Assembly: GCF_900129135.1 (NCBI RefSeq)
Contig: NZ_FQVI01000017.1
Span: 32,014-96,013, forward strand
Direction: 5' to 3'
DNA length: 64,000 bases
DNA from: Lactonifactor longoviformis DSM 17459
GTDB lineage: Bacteria > Bacillota > Clostridia > Lachnospirales > Lachnospiraceae
A program made the position numbers and the translations under genes. Positions 52,847 through 61,136 of this stretch are shown piece after piece; position 1 is the first letter of the stretch; each line of letters begins with the position of its first letter. The notes below the pieces were generated by a model. The model was not told where the DNA came from. It searched no databases and worked only from the letters and a program-made list of their open reading frames with translations.

Positions 52847-54310
52847 TCACTGTTTTTCCAACTCAAACCAGAATTCTACTCCATTGTCATAATTCTGTAC
52901 TCCGCACTTTTGATTCATGGACTCCATAATAGCTTTTACTATAGAAAGTCCAATGCCGCTTCCCCCGTATTCTCTGGTTCTTGCTTTGTCTACTTTATAA
53001 AACTTAATCCAGATTTTATCCAGGTCCTCTTCCGGAATGGGATCTCCTGTATTAAACACGGTCACCCTCACCTTTTTGTCTTCCTGAAGGATCCGGATCT
53101 CTATGGTATTGCTGTATTTGACATGGTTCAGAGCATTGGATACATAATTTGTAACTACTTCTTCTATCTTGAATTCATCCCCCCATACATAGACGGGATC
53201 CTCCTCCTGAAAGATTACCCTAACTTCTTTCTGTTCTGCCAGAATCCTGGTAGACTGCACCACACCCCGGATTAATTCTGTCAGTTCAAACCGCTCCATA
53301 GTCACCTGATCCTTGCCGAATTCCAGCTGATTCAGAGTAAGAAGCTTCTTCACCATCTCATTCATCTTGGCCGATTCGTCGATAATGACATCACAGTAGA
53401 AGTCGCGGCTCTCATCGTCCTCATTGATACACTCCTTCAGCCCTTCTGCATATCCCTGAATCAGGGCAATGGGAGTCTTTAGCTCATGAGACACATTGGA
53501 AAGAAATTCCTTTCTCATCTCATCCACCTGTATCTTTTTTTCTATATCCTTCTGCAGTTCGTTATTGGCAGATTTCAGGCCTGAGATTGCTGTCTCCAGC
53601 TCCCTGGACATCCGGTTAAAGTTATCTCCCAGAATGCCTATCTCGTCCTGCCCTCCGCTGGTGTATCTGGCATTAAAATCCAAATCCGCCATTTTCCTGG
53701 AAATATCCGTGAGCTCTGTGATCGGCTTTGTGATTCTTCTGCTGAAAAACAGGATGATTACTATACTGATTAGAATCATCACCAGTCCAATATAAATATA
53801 GAACATATTGGAAATCTGCACGCTGTCCCGAATACTTCCCACAGGGGTCCGAATCAGAAAATACCCGCTGTTTTCCAGCTTTCCCCACATCTCCAGATAA
53901 TCGGTCTGCAGGTTGGTATCCTGAATCTTCTGAATAATGTAATCATCGGTCTGCTTTACTGCCTTGCCGTTGGCATTGCGCAGACCGTTGATATACCCAA
54001 AGAGCGTGGGATATAACACATCACTCTCTCTGCCCTCTACGATACGGTAGGACTGGTAATCGCTGGCCACCCAGGAGATGTTCTTTTCTGAGCAGTATCT
54101 TCTGAAATCTGAGGTTACATCGGAATCTCTCACATTGGATGTCACTACCAAATCGTTGATTTTACTGTAAACTGTCCTCAGCATATCTTCCTTTTTTGAC
54201 GTATAGTAGGATTCCAGAAAAAAGGTGTTGATCAGTCCGATGGCCAGAAGCATTACCAGCATAAGCCCCGTAAAGGTAAATGCCAGTTTTTTATTCAATG
54301 ATCGTTTCAT
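52847..54310 (-). CDS. Sensor histidine kinase with extracellular sensor and HAMP
   Basis: 487 residues. Membrane helices at about 9-30 and 165-190 enclose a sensor of about 135 residues; HAMP (about 190-245, RRITKPITELTDISRKMADLD), HisKA with NVSHELKTPIALIQGYAEGL (phospho-His about 275) and HATPase_c (NYVSNALNHV, GSGIGLSIVKAIM). Classical OmpR-partner kinase. Two bases after its response regulator. The signal is unknown; architecture recalls PhoR/VanS/WalK-type sensors without PAS. Confidence 0.9.
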   Translation of the reverse strand: MKRSLNKKLAFTFTGLMLVMLLAIGLINTFFLESYYTSKKEDMLRTVYSKINDLVVTSNVRDSDVTSDFRRYCSEKNISWVASDYQSYRIVEGRESDVLYPTLFGYINGLRNANGKAVKQTDDYIIQKIQDTNLQTDYLEMWGKLENSGYFLIRTPVGSIRDSVQISNMFYIYIGLVMILISIVIILFFSRRITKPITELTDISRKMADLDFNARYTSGGQDEIGILGDNFNRMSRELETAISGLKSANNELQKDIEKKIQVDEMRKEFLSNVSHELKTPIALIQGYAEGLKECINEDDESRDFYCDVIIDESAKMNEMVKKLLTLNQLEFGKDQVTMERFELTELIRGVVQSTRILAEQKEVRVIFQEEDPVYVWGDEFKIEEVVTNYVSNALNHVKYSNTIEIRILQEDKKVRVTVFNTGDPIPEEDLDKIWIKFYKVDKARTREYGGSGIGLSIVKAIMESMNQKCGVQNYDNGVEFWFELEKQ

Positions 54311-54312
54311 GT

Positions 54313-54987
54313 TTATACCTCAAACTTGTACCCCATACCCCAGATAGTTTTGATATATTCCCCTCTGTCTCCCATCTTGCTTCTCAGTTTTTTTACATGG
54401 GTATCAATGGTACGGGCATCCCCAAAGTAGTCGTAGTTCCATACTGAATTCAAAATCTTTTCCCTGGACAGAGCTATGCCCTGATTCTCCATAAAATATG
54501 CCAGAAGCTCAAATTCCTTATAGCTGAGTTCAATATTTTCCCCGTCAATGGACACCATATGCGCGGCTTTATTCAGCTCAATCCCTCCTGCGGACAGGAT
54601 ATCGTCGGATGCTATCTGATTTGTCCGGCGCAGGATGGCTTCTGCCCTTGCCACCAGAATCTTGGGGCTAAAGGGTTTAGAAATATATTCATCCACTCCC
54701 AGCTCGAATCCCAAAAGCTCGTCCCTCTCATCCCCCCTGGCAGTCAGCATAATGATAGGGACCTTGGATTCTTTGCGAATCTCCCTGCACACCTCCCAGC
54801 CGTCCATCTTCGGCATCATAACATCTAATATAATAAGAGCTATATCCTTTGTCTCATAAAAAATATCCAGAGCCTCTTCACCATCTCCGGCTTCCAGCAC
54901 GTCAAAATTCTGTTTTACCAGAAAGTCCCGGACCAATTTTCTCATCCTGCTCTCATCGTCCACAACTAATATCTTACATTTTTCCAT
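54313..54987 (-). CDS. OmpR-family response regulator
   Basis: 224 residues. Receiver (ILVVDDESRMRKLV; Asp in LIILDVMMPKMDGWEVC; DEYISKPFSP) and winged helix (LSYKEFELLAYFMENQGIALSR, TIDTHVKKLRSKMGDR). ATG at 54987 is set by GGAGGAAG seven bases upstream. Partner of the following kinase. Similar to WalR/VanR/PhoP regulators; targets unknown. Confidence 0.9.
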   Translation of the reverse strand: MEKCKILVVDDESRMRKLVRDFLVKQNFDVLEAGDGEEALDIFYETKDIALIILDVMMPKMDGWEVCREIRKESKVPIIMLTARGDERDELLGFELGVDEYISKPFSPKILVARAEAILRRTNQIASDDILSAGGIELNKAAHMVSIDGENIELSYKEFELLAYFMENQGIALSREKILNSVWNYDYFGDARTIDTHVKKLRSKMGDRGEYIKTIWGMGYKFEV

Positions 54988-55170
54988 CTGGTCTTCCTCC
55001 AACATGATCTATCTTTCTTAACTATATCAATCAAATATGTTAGAACTGTGAAATTTCCGGATTTATTTACTATTCCCCCCAAAAATAATCACTGTCCGTC
55101 TAAAAAAGCTTTTCCCTATTATACCCTCTGTGCCGGCACTTTGCAACCAAACCGGCCAGCCGGCTGTCCA

Positions 55171-55215
55171 TTCAAAAAGCTGCGGCAGGCAACGATACGT
55201 TACCTGCCGCAGCTT
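55171..55215 (-). terminator. Terminator of the flavin reductase gene
   Basis: Thirteen-base stem AAGCTGCGGCAGG / CCTGCCGCAGCTT followed by TTTTTG on the minus strand. Confidence 0.9.
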
Positions 55216-55232
55216 AACTTGTATGTATTTGT

Positions 55233-57179
55233 TTAAATGTCAATCGCCCGGTAATACCCGTTAGAAACGGCATCTGCAACACGTCCCGCCCTGATGCAGT
55301 CCCCAATCTCAAATACCCTGGGCGCAGCATTATAAAAGCTTTCTGCAGTCTTACGGTCTGCTTTCATGCCTGCCGCCAGAAGAATGGTGTCAGCTTCAAA
55401 AAGGATCTCACCCTCAGGAGCAGTACACAGGAGTCCTTCCTCAGTAACGGCTTTGGCAGTGGTATTGACCTGTATTTTAATAGTACTGTCCTTCATATAA
55501 ACCTTCATGGCATTTTTGTGCATGAAGTAGGAATCCGCTGCCCAGTCATCCTTCATTTCAACAATGGTAACCTCTTTCCCAAGGCCGTCAAGATAGATGG
55601 CGCATTCACTTCCCACAAGTCCGCCTCCAAGAATAACAACTTTCTGTCCAATTGCAGGGGGCGTCTGATGGAGGGCTTCCAGTGTAACGACTTTATGGTT
55701 ATCTATACCAGGAATCGGAGGTACAATTGGCTTTGCCCCAACTGCTGTCATGATGACATCAGCTCCCAGCTCAGCCGCTTGCTCTGCTGTAAGCTCTGTA
55801 TTTAACTTCACCGTAACCCCGGCCTTCTCCAATCTCTTTTCCAGTACTTTGACAAACCGGAACATATCTGCCTTAAAGGGAATGTGTTCCTCGGATAAGA
55901 GCTGTCCCCCCAGACGGCTGTTCTTCTCATAGAGTGTGACGGCGTGTCCGCGGTTGGCTGCTGTGATGGCCGCCTCCATTCCCCCGGGACCTCCGCCGAC
56001 TACTACTACCTTTTTGGGAGAAGTCGCGGGAAATCCAAATTTATTTTCCAGCTCATTTCCAACCACAGGATTAAAAGCACAGGAATAGGTTCTGTTCGTC
56101 AGATAATTGTAAAAACAGGTAAAGCACCGGCAGCAGCGGGTAATATCGTCTTTCTTTCCGGAAAAAGCTTTTTCCGGGAAATACGGATCGCAGATAGACT
56201 GCCGTGCAATCTCTATAATATCCGCCTTGCCGGATGCAATAATTTCTTCCATCATATCCGGATCGTTCAGTCCTCCTAAGGTGGCAACCGGTGTTTTTAC
56301 ATGCTTTTTCACCTCTGCTGCCAGGAATACATTACATCCGTGCTCGATAAACATAGATGGATGCGTAATTACAAATACTTCCGGATCCTCATGGACACCA
56401 GCAGAGACATGAATAATATCAACTTTTCCGTCGAGCACCTTGGCCATCTCTACCCCTTCTTCAATGGTATACCCGCCGGGTGTGAATTCAGCCCCGCTCA
56501 TACGGTATTCAATGGGAAATCTGCATCCCACAGCTTCCCGAATCTTTTCGATTACAAGAAGGGGGAACCGCATGCGGTTTTCTAAACTGCCGCCCCACCT
56601 GTCCGTTCTCTTATTCATAGAAGGCGACATAAACTGTCCCAGGAGCCACCCATGCCCTCCATGGATCAATACCATATCAAACCCTGCCTCTTTTACCAAT
56701 TTTGCAGCACTGGCAAAGCAGTCTGCAACCCTGTAGATATCCTCCTCAGTCATGCTGCGCACGGTAAGGCCATCCGGGTTAATCTCATCGTTGGGACCGA
56801 TTGCACTCTGTCCGGCAGAACCGTCATGGCTTCTGGCGTTGGCATATTTTCCCCCGTGGGCAAGTTCCATAACAGCATTGCAGTTGTGACGGTGCATAGC
56901 CTTGGCCATCTCCTTCAGAGATGGCAGGGACATAACATCGTAAAGGGTAACCTCTTTGGTATGGGTCCTCCCCACAGCGTCCACAATACCCAGCCCTATA
57001 GCTACGCTTGCAAGCCCGCCCCGTGCCCGGTTTTCGTGAAATGCCATATCCTCTTTTCTCATATGACAGTCCGGATCCAACTCCGGATTCGACATGGGAG
57101 CACCGAAAATTCGATTCTTAAAGGTGACTCCATTGATGGTTATAGGGCTTGCCAGATTTGGATAATACTTATTGTTCAT
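55233..57179 (-). CDS. Old-yellow-enzyme-type FMN/Fe-S/FAD reductase (2-enoate reductase / BaiCD-BaiH-like)
   Basis: 648 residues. N-terminal OYE TIM barrel (about 5-345): FKNRIFGAPM, ELAHGGKYA, HGGHGWLLGQFMSPSMNKRTD, RWGGSLENR. Fe-S cysteines CCRCFTCFYNY with a later Cys at about 370-395. C-terminal FAD/NAD domain (about 400-648): VVVVGGGPGGMEAA and VVILGGGLVGSECA. Such three-cofactor enzymes reduce activated C=C bonds in enoates, dienoyl-CoA, bile-acid enones, cinnamates or flavonoids. Monocistronic, divergent from a LysR regulator, which suggests an inducible substrate; GAGGAGG ribosome site. Confidence 0.9.
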   Translation of the reverse strand: MNNKYYPNLASPITINGVTFKNRIFGAPMSNPELDPDCHMRKEDMAFHENRARGGLASVAIGLGIVDAVGRTHTKEVTLYDVMSLPSLKEMAKAMHRHNCNAVMELAHGGKYANARSHDGSAGQSAIGPNDEINPDGLTVRSMTEEDIYRVADCFASAAKLVKEAGFDMVLIHGGHGWLLGQFMSPSMNKRTDRWGGSLENRMRFPLLVIEKIREAVGCRFPIEYRMSGAEFTPGGYTIEEGVEMAKVLDGKVDIIHVSAGVHEDPEVFVITHPSMFIEHGCNVFLAAEVKKHVKTPVATLGGLNDPDMMEEIIASGKADIIEIARQSICDPYFPEKAFSGKKDDITRCCRCFTCFYNYLTNRTYSCAFNPVVGNELENKFGFPATSPKKVVVVGGGPGGMEAAITAANRGHAVTLYEKNSRLGGQLLSEEHIPFKADMFRFVKVLEKRLEKAGVTVKLNTELTAEQAAELGADVIMTAVGAKPIVPPIPGIDNHKVVTLEALHQTPPAIGQKVVILGGGLVGSECAIYLDGLGKEVTIVEMKDDWAADSYFMHKNAMKVYMKDSTIKIQVNTTAKAVTEEGLLCTAPEGEILFEADTILLAAGMKADRKTAESFYNAAPRVFEIGDCIRAGRVADAVSNGYYRAIDI

Positions 57180-57316
57180 AGATATACCTCCTCGTTTGCT
57201 TGTACATCCTGTTTTAATATGTTATAAATATAACATATCGATTCTTTTCTTAGAAGAATCCTTTTCGTTGTGACCCTACAAGAAAAATATTGTATCTCTG
57301 TGCCGGGAGGGAGCCT

Positions 57317-58195
57317 ATGACATTTAGACAAATAGAATTTTTTACCACTGTATGCAAGTGTAAAAGTATCAGCAAAGCCTCCGCCCTGCTGCGCATATCC
57401 CAGCAGGGGATATCAAAAGCGCTGCTTGACCTGGAGGCAGAATTGGGCTGTCAATTGCTGAAAAGAACCAGCAGCGGGGTGACTTTAACAAACTACGGGA
57501 CCTACGTGCTGCAGGAATTTGAAATTATCCTGAGAAAAAAAGAGTACATATCCTCCTATGTCCTCCAGATGAAATCCACAGCCAGGGAGCCTCTTCTGGT
57601 AGGTATGTCCTTTGGCGTTCTCTCCGCTCTGCCCCACAGCTTTTTATCCGATTTCATAACCCAACATCCTTATATAGAGCTGAATTACAGCGATTATACA
57701 GATATCACTCTTGTAAACAGGTTAGTAAAAGGAGAATGCGATCTGGCACTCATCGCCGGGCCAGTGAATTGTGAGGATCTGCAAATGGAGGTTATAAAGA
57801 CCGAAAAGGTATATTTGTGCATTCCTTTCGGACATCCCCTGTATGAGGCACAGGAAATTACACTCCAGAGTTTAGCTGCCCATACCTTTGTGATGTTCAG
57901 CAACCAGTTTTATATCCAGCACCACTTTTGGGAGTCCTGCAGACACGCAGGCTTTTCCCCCCGGGTATTTCTGTCATCAAACGATTTTAATTCCCTGAAA
58001 GAGCTTGCCTTTGACACAGGGAACCTGTTTGTAGTGCCGGAGCATACCATTCCCAAAAAGGATTCACAATTCAGGTATTATCCCTTTCCGGATCCCTATT
58101 TTACTTGGGAAATCACCTATGCCACACGCAAAAATAAGCTGATGACGGAAGGTATGATGGCCTTTTATCAGAGTTTAAAAGAAACTGTCGGCTAA
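57317..58195 (+). CDS. LysR-family regulator divergent from the flavin reductase
   Basis: 292 residues. HTH TFRQIEFFTTVCKCKSISKAS and LLRISQQGISKALLDLEAELG; effector domain from about 90. ATG at 57317 follows GGGAGGGAG; the upstream frame to 57290 crosses the ribosome site. By divergent placement it likely controls the reductase in response to its substrate. Confidence 0.9.
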   Translation: MTFRQIEFFTTVCKCKSISKASALLRISQQGISKALLDLEAELGCQLLKRTSSGVTLTNYGTYVLQEFEIILRKKEYISSYVLQMKSTAREPLLVGMSFGVLSALPHSFLSDFITQHPYIELNYSDYTDITLVNRLVKGECDLALIAGPVNCEDLQMEVIKTEKVYLCIPFGHPLYEAQEITLQSLAAHTFVMFSNQFYIQHHFWESCRHAGFSPRVFLSSNDFNSLKELAFDTGNLFVVPEHTIPKKDSQFRYYPFPDPYFTWEITYATRKNKLMTEGMMAFYQSLKETVG

Positions 58196-58259
58196 GGAAA
58201 AAGAACGAGAGCTGCCTTTTAAAAATTCTTTAGAAAGTCTTTCCTGTTACTTTAGATTC

Positions 58260-58296
58260 TCATCACAGATTCGTCACAATCATCCTGTAATATAAT
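58260..58296 (+). promoter_or_regulatory. Activator-type promoter: 11-base-spaced TCxTCACA repeats before TATAAT
   Basis: TCATCACA (58260-58267) and TCGTCACA (58271-58278) followed by TATAAT at 58291-58296. The second repeat covers the -35 position, the layout of PhoP/OmpR-activated promoters without a -35. Confidence 0.4.
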
Positions 58297-58302
58297 AATT
58301 GT

Positions 58303-58371
58303 TAAGAGGCCAACAACCTAACGCAAAACTTTTTCTTTTTCAAGCCAGCATCCGAATGGGTGCTGGCTCTC
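58303..58371 (+). ncRNA. Candidate short non-coding transcript
   Basis: About 70 bases between the activator-type promoter and a clean terminator, without a plausible ORF. It would be a small RNA in a region where no gene is otherwise present (58196-58525). No known RNA family is recognised. Bases 58372-58454 hold nothing I can support. Confidence 0.3.
58342..58371 (+). terminator. Intrinsic terminator
   Basis: Eight-base stem AGCCAGCA / TGCTGGCT with a ten-base loop, then CTCCTTCATTTTC. May end the candidate small RNA or the LysR transcript. Confidence 0.65.
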
Positions 58372-58454
58372 CTTCATTTTCAGGGCATAGTGCGCATCCC
58401 GACCAGGAACTTTTCACTCCACAGAAGCTTTCCGCCGCAGTGTGAGCCCCCGGA

Positions 58455-58520
58455 GTTTTTTTATTACCCAGGGAACAAAGTTTCCTGGGTAATAAAAAAA
58501 GCACTGTAAATACAGTACTT
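58455..58520 (-). terminator. Tandem terminators after ssrA
   Basis: First hairpin TACTGTA / TACAGTG followed by seven T; second hairpin TTACCCAGG / CCTGGGTAA (58462-58492) with T-rich arms. Both lie within 75 bases of the tmRNA 3' end. Confidence 0.8.
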
Positions 58521-58525
58521 TCTTA

Positions 58526-58862
58526 TGGAGTAGACGGGAATCGAACCCGTGTCCAAAAGCCTCTCCCATGTTCTTCTACTATCATAGTCAGTTCTTTAAC
58601 ATTCCCTCTGCCGCCCGGGAACTAACACCCTGGTGGGTTCAGTAGCTTCATAATACATCTACCGGCTCAAAGCTTTGCCGATAAAGTTTCTCACAAAGTC
58701 GATGCCAGATTCTTAAAGTGTGAGTGCTCTAAGGCTGACAAGCTGCAATTAGGCAGCTAACGCTAAATTTTCGTCTGCGTTTAATTTAAGGTTGTGATTT
58801 AACGCATCACCTGCGGATAGCTTCACCATCTTCGAAACCCCTGTCGAAACCTTTACTACCCC
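58526..58862 (-). ncRNA. ssrA: Transfer-messenger RNA
   Basis: About 337 bases. The 3' end reads GGTTCGATTCCCGTCTACTCCA (T-arm loop, acceptor, encoded CCA; shown here to illustrate the tRNA-like end), pairing with GGGGUAG at the 5' end. The 5' domain has GGTTTCGACAGGGG. The tag frame at 58749-58778 encodes ADENLALAA then stop, with a GCA resume codon preceded by TTAAAC. It rescues stalled ribosomes and tags the products for proteolysis; it needs SmpB, which is not in the window. A leader of about 90 bases lies between the promoter and the mature 5' end, to be removed by RNase P. Confidence 0.95.
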
Positions 58863-58956
58863 CTGTAGTAAAGTGTACCCCAAACGCTGCAGTGCATGCC
58901 CCGGGGCGTTCATACAGCCTTAGCCGTATCAACTGATACAAACGAATCGCTAACTT

Positions 58957-58986
58957 ATTATATGATACTCACGTGAGTACTGTCAA
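58957..58986 (-). promoter_or_regulatory. Consensus promoter of ssrA with 14-base palindrome in the spacer
   Basis: Minus strand TTGACA, 18 bases, TATAAT: both hexamers perfect. The spacer is almost filled by the perfect palindrome TACTCACGTGAGTA (58966-58979). Confidence 0.85.
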
Positions 58987-59049
58987 GGCCGGGAAAATAA
59001 ACTTTTTATGAAACCGGTCAGACTCTCGGAATAATCGGCGGAATCAGGC

Positions 59050-59091
59050 AAAACCTGAGGGGATGTGCCACAAGCAGACACATCCCCTCAG
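59050..59091 (-). terminator. Terminator of the sugar ABC operon
   Basis: Thirteen-base stem CTGAGGGGATGTG / CACATCCCCTCAG, eleven-base loop, then GTTTTGCC on the minus strand, three bases after the stop of the small membrane protein. Confidence 0.85.
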
Positions 59092-59093
59092 AC

Positions 59094-59261
59094 CTATTGG
59101 TGCTGTTTGTTATAGATCCCCAGCATGATTAGGATTCCTACCAGACCGGCAAGCATCTCCAGAAGATATCCTGCCCCTACGGTTCTCTGGCCGTGAATTA
59201 CCAGTGCGAGACATACGATAAAAAGCACCAGGCCGATGATTCTCACTATCCATTTCTTCAT
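59094..59261 (-). CDS. Small two-helix membrane protein (DUF6903-like) of the sugar ABC operon
   Basis: 55 residues, two membrane helices (about 6-22 and 33-49) joined by HGQRTVGAGYL, the pattern of small DUF6903-type proteins found after carbohydrate ABC permease genes in Lachnospiraceae. ATG at 59261 follows AGGAGGTG. It is the last gene of the operon, 24 bases after the permease and just before the terminator. Role unknown; possibly a permease accessory. The family name is from memory. Confidence 0.7.
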   Translation of the reverse strand: MKKWIVRIIGLVLFIVCLALVIHGQRTVGAGYLLEMLAGLVGILIMLGIYNKQHQ

Positions 59262-59285
59262 AACACACACCTCCTGTGTTCTCTT

Positions 59286-60158
59286 TTAGCCCTTCAGTCC
59301 TCCAAGGCTCATACCTTCTGTCAGTTTCTTCTGCACACAGATATACAGAATCAAAGTGGGCAGCATTACAATAACCAGACCGGCATAGAGACGGCCATAG
59401 TTTGCGGCTGCCTGCTGTGCCTGCATCAGCTGCATCAGTCCTACGGGAAGTGTCTTGGATTCCCCCGTAAGCATAGTCATTGCGATGATATATTCATTCC
59501 AGAAGGAAAGGAAGTTAAAGAGAATTACCGTTATAATACTTGGCCTTGCCATGGGCATCATAATAGAAAACATCGTTTTGAAATACCCGGCTCCGTCTAC
59601 AAAAGCTGCCTCCTCGTAGTCTTTTGGAATAGATACAAAAAATCCGGACAGCAGGTAGATGGTAAATGGCAGTGCGGTGGATGCATATACCAGCGCCAGC
59701 ACAAAAAGATTATTTAACAGAAATCCGCTCCCGAATACCCGGTTCAGAAATTTGTCTCCGTCCACAAACATCAGGAATATAGGTACAACAATGTAGTTTA
59801 CATTGATAAATAACCCGCCCATAAACATAATGTTACACAGTTTGCTGCCTTTGAAGCGGTATCTTGCCAGAACATAAGCTGCCGGAAGCGCAATCACCAG
59901 GAGAAGCAGCAGCGCCAATACCGTAACTATGACGGAATTAAGCATATACTCTCCCATTTTGGCGCCCTGAAATGCATCAATAAAGTTCTGAAAATAAATT
60001 CCTTTCGGCAGTGTCCACGGATTCCCGTAGAATTCTGCATTTTCCTTGACAGAAGCCAGAAATACCCAGCCCACAGGAACTGCAATGCTAATTGCCAGAA
60101 GCAGCAGTACAATGTATATAAACACCTTATACAGCGTGTCTTTTCCATTTTTCTTCAT
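59286..60158 (-). CDS. Carbohydrate ABC permease, MalG/UgpE type
   Basis: 290 residues, six membrane helices. The EAA motif DYEEAAFVDGAGYFKTMFSIMMPMARP (EAA-x3-G-x9-I-x-LP-like, about 190) marks the ATPase-contact loop. Second permease of a CUT1 importer. GGAGGG ribosome site; 12 bases after the first permease. Confidence 0.92.
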   Translation of the reverse strand: MKKNGKDTLYKVFIYIVLLLLAISIAVPVGWVFLASVKENAEFYGNPWTLPKGIYFQNFIDAFQGAKMGEYMLNSVIVTVLALLLLLVIALPAAYVLARYRFKGSKLCNIMFMGGLFINVNYIVVPIFLMFVDGDKFLNRVFGSGFLLNNLFVLALVYASTALPFTIYLLSGFFVSIPKDYEEAAFVDGAGYFKTMFSIMMPMARPSIITVILFNFLSFWNEYIIAMTMLTGESKTLPVGLMQLMQAQQAAANYGRLYAGLVIVMLPTLILYICVQKKLTEGMSLGGLKG

Positions 60159-60170
60159 ATTCTCACCCTC

Positions 60171-61064
60171 CTAAAATTCCAGCGGCTCTCGCTTTGTGGC
60201 CAGGTTTACAAGTCCGGCCAATCCAAATGAGAACAAGAATACAATCACTCCTATGGCCATACCATATCCGTATGAAGAGTTCGTATACGCCTGGCCGTAC
60301 ATATAGCTCAGGAATACTTCACTGGCTCCATCGGGCTTGCCTCCCGTCATGGCCTTGACAAAAAGGAAGCTCAGGTTGATGGTACTGATGATAAAAAAGG
60401 TAAGTGTTGTTCTGATATTTGTCCAGATAAGGGGCAGGGTTATGTTGAAAAATTGATGGATTCTTCCCGCACCTTCCAGATTGGCTGATTCATATAAGCT
60501 CTCCGGCACGCTGGACATACTCGCCATATACATTACCATATAATATCCGATTGCCTGCCACACCATAGCAATGACAAGGCTGTAGATAACCAGCTTTTGG
60601 TTTCCCAGCCATAGAATAGGATCCGCTTTAGCGCCTCTGAATATGGACAGGATACTGTTCAGCAGGCCCTGACTGGGGTCATAAATCGCAGAAAAGATGG
60701 CTGATATAACAACAACGGATAAGATATTTGGGATGTAGAAAATAATTCTGAAAAAATTCTGGCCCTTGATCTTTTCTCTTGACAGAATCGCTGCAAAGAC
60801 AAGGGAAAATACCATTGTAATAATAGTGACCATCACAATCAGCAGCACTGAGTTCTGGAAGGACCGATAGAACTTTGGATCCTCAAAAAGTATCTTAAAA
60901 TTATTTAATCCCACAAATGTCTTATTATTGGAAAATCCGCCCCATTTATACAAGGACATTTTAAATACATTTATTGTTGGGACTATCATGAAAATTATGA
61001 AAAGAATTACTGCCGGCAGCACACACACTGCAATAAAACCATTTCTGCCTTTTCTATGTTTCAT
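60171..61064 (-). CDS. Carbohydrate ABC permease, MalF/UgpA type
   Basis: 297 residues, six membrane helices; the EAA loop reads LYESANLEGAGRIHQFFNITLPLI. The first permease of the CUT1 importer. ATG at 61064 follows AAGGAGG; the frame open to 61106 extends over the ribosome site. No ATPase gene is adjacent, so a shared MsmX-type ATPase is likely. Confidence 0.92.
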   Translation of the reverse strand: MKHRKGRNGFIAVCVLPAVILFIIFMIVPTINVFKMSLYKWGGFSNNKTFVGLNNFKILFEDPKFYRSFQNSVLLIVMVTIITMVFSLVFAAILSREKIKGQNFFRIIFYIPNILSVVVISAIFSAIYDPSQGLLNSILSIFRGAKADPILWLGNQKLVIYSLVIAMVWQAIGYYMVMYMASMSSVPESLYESANLEGAGRIHQFFNITLPLIWTNIRTTLTFFIISTINLSFLFVKAMTGGKPDGASEVFLSYMYGQAYTNSSYGYGMAIGVIVFLFSFGLAGLVNLATKREPLEF

Positions 61065-61136
61065 TCCCGTTCCTCCTTTCTCCCTTTTGCGAAGAAAAAA
61101 GGACATTATAGAATGCCCTTTTTCCTGTTGTATAGA

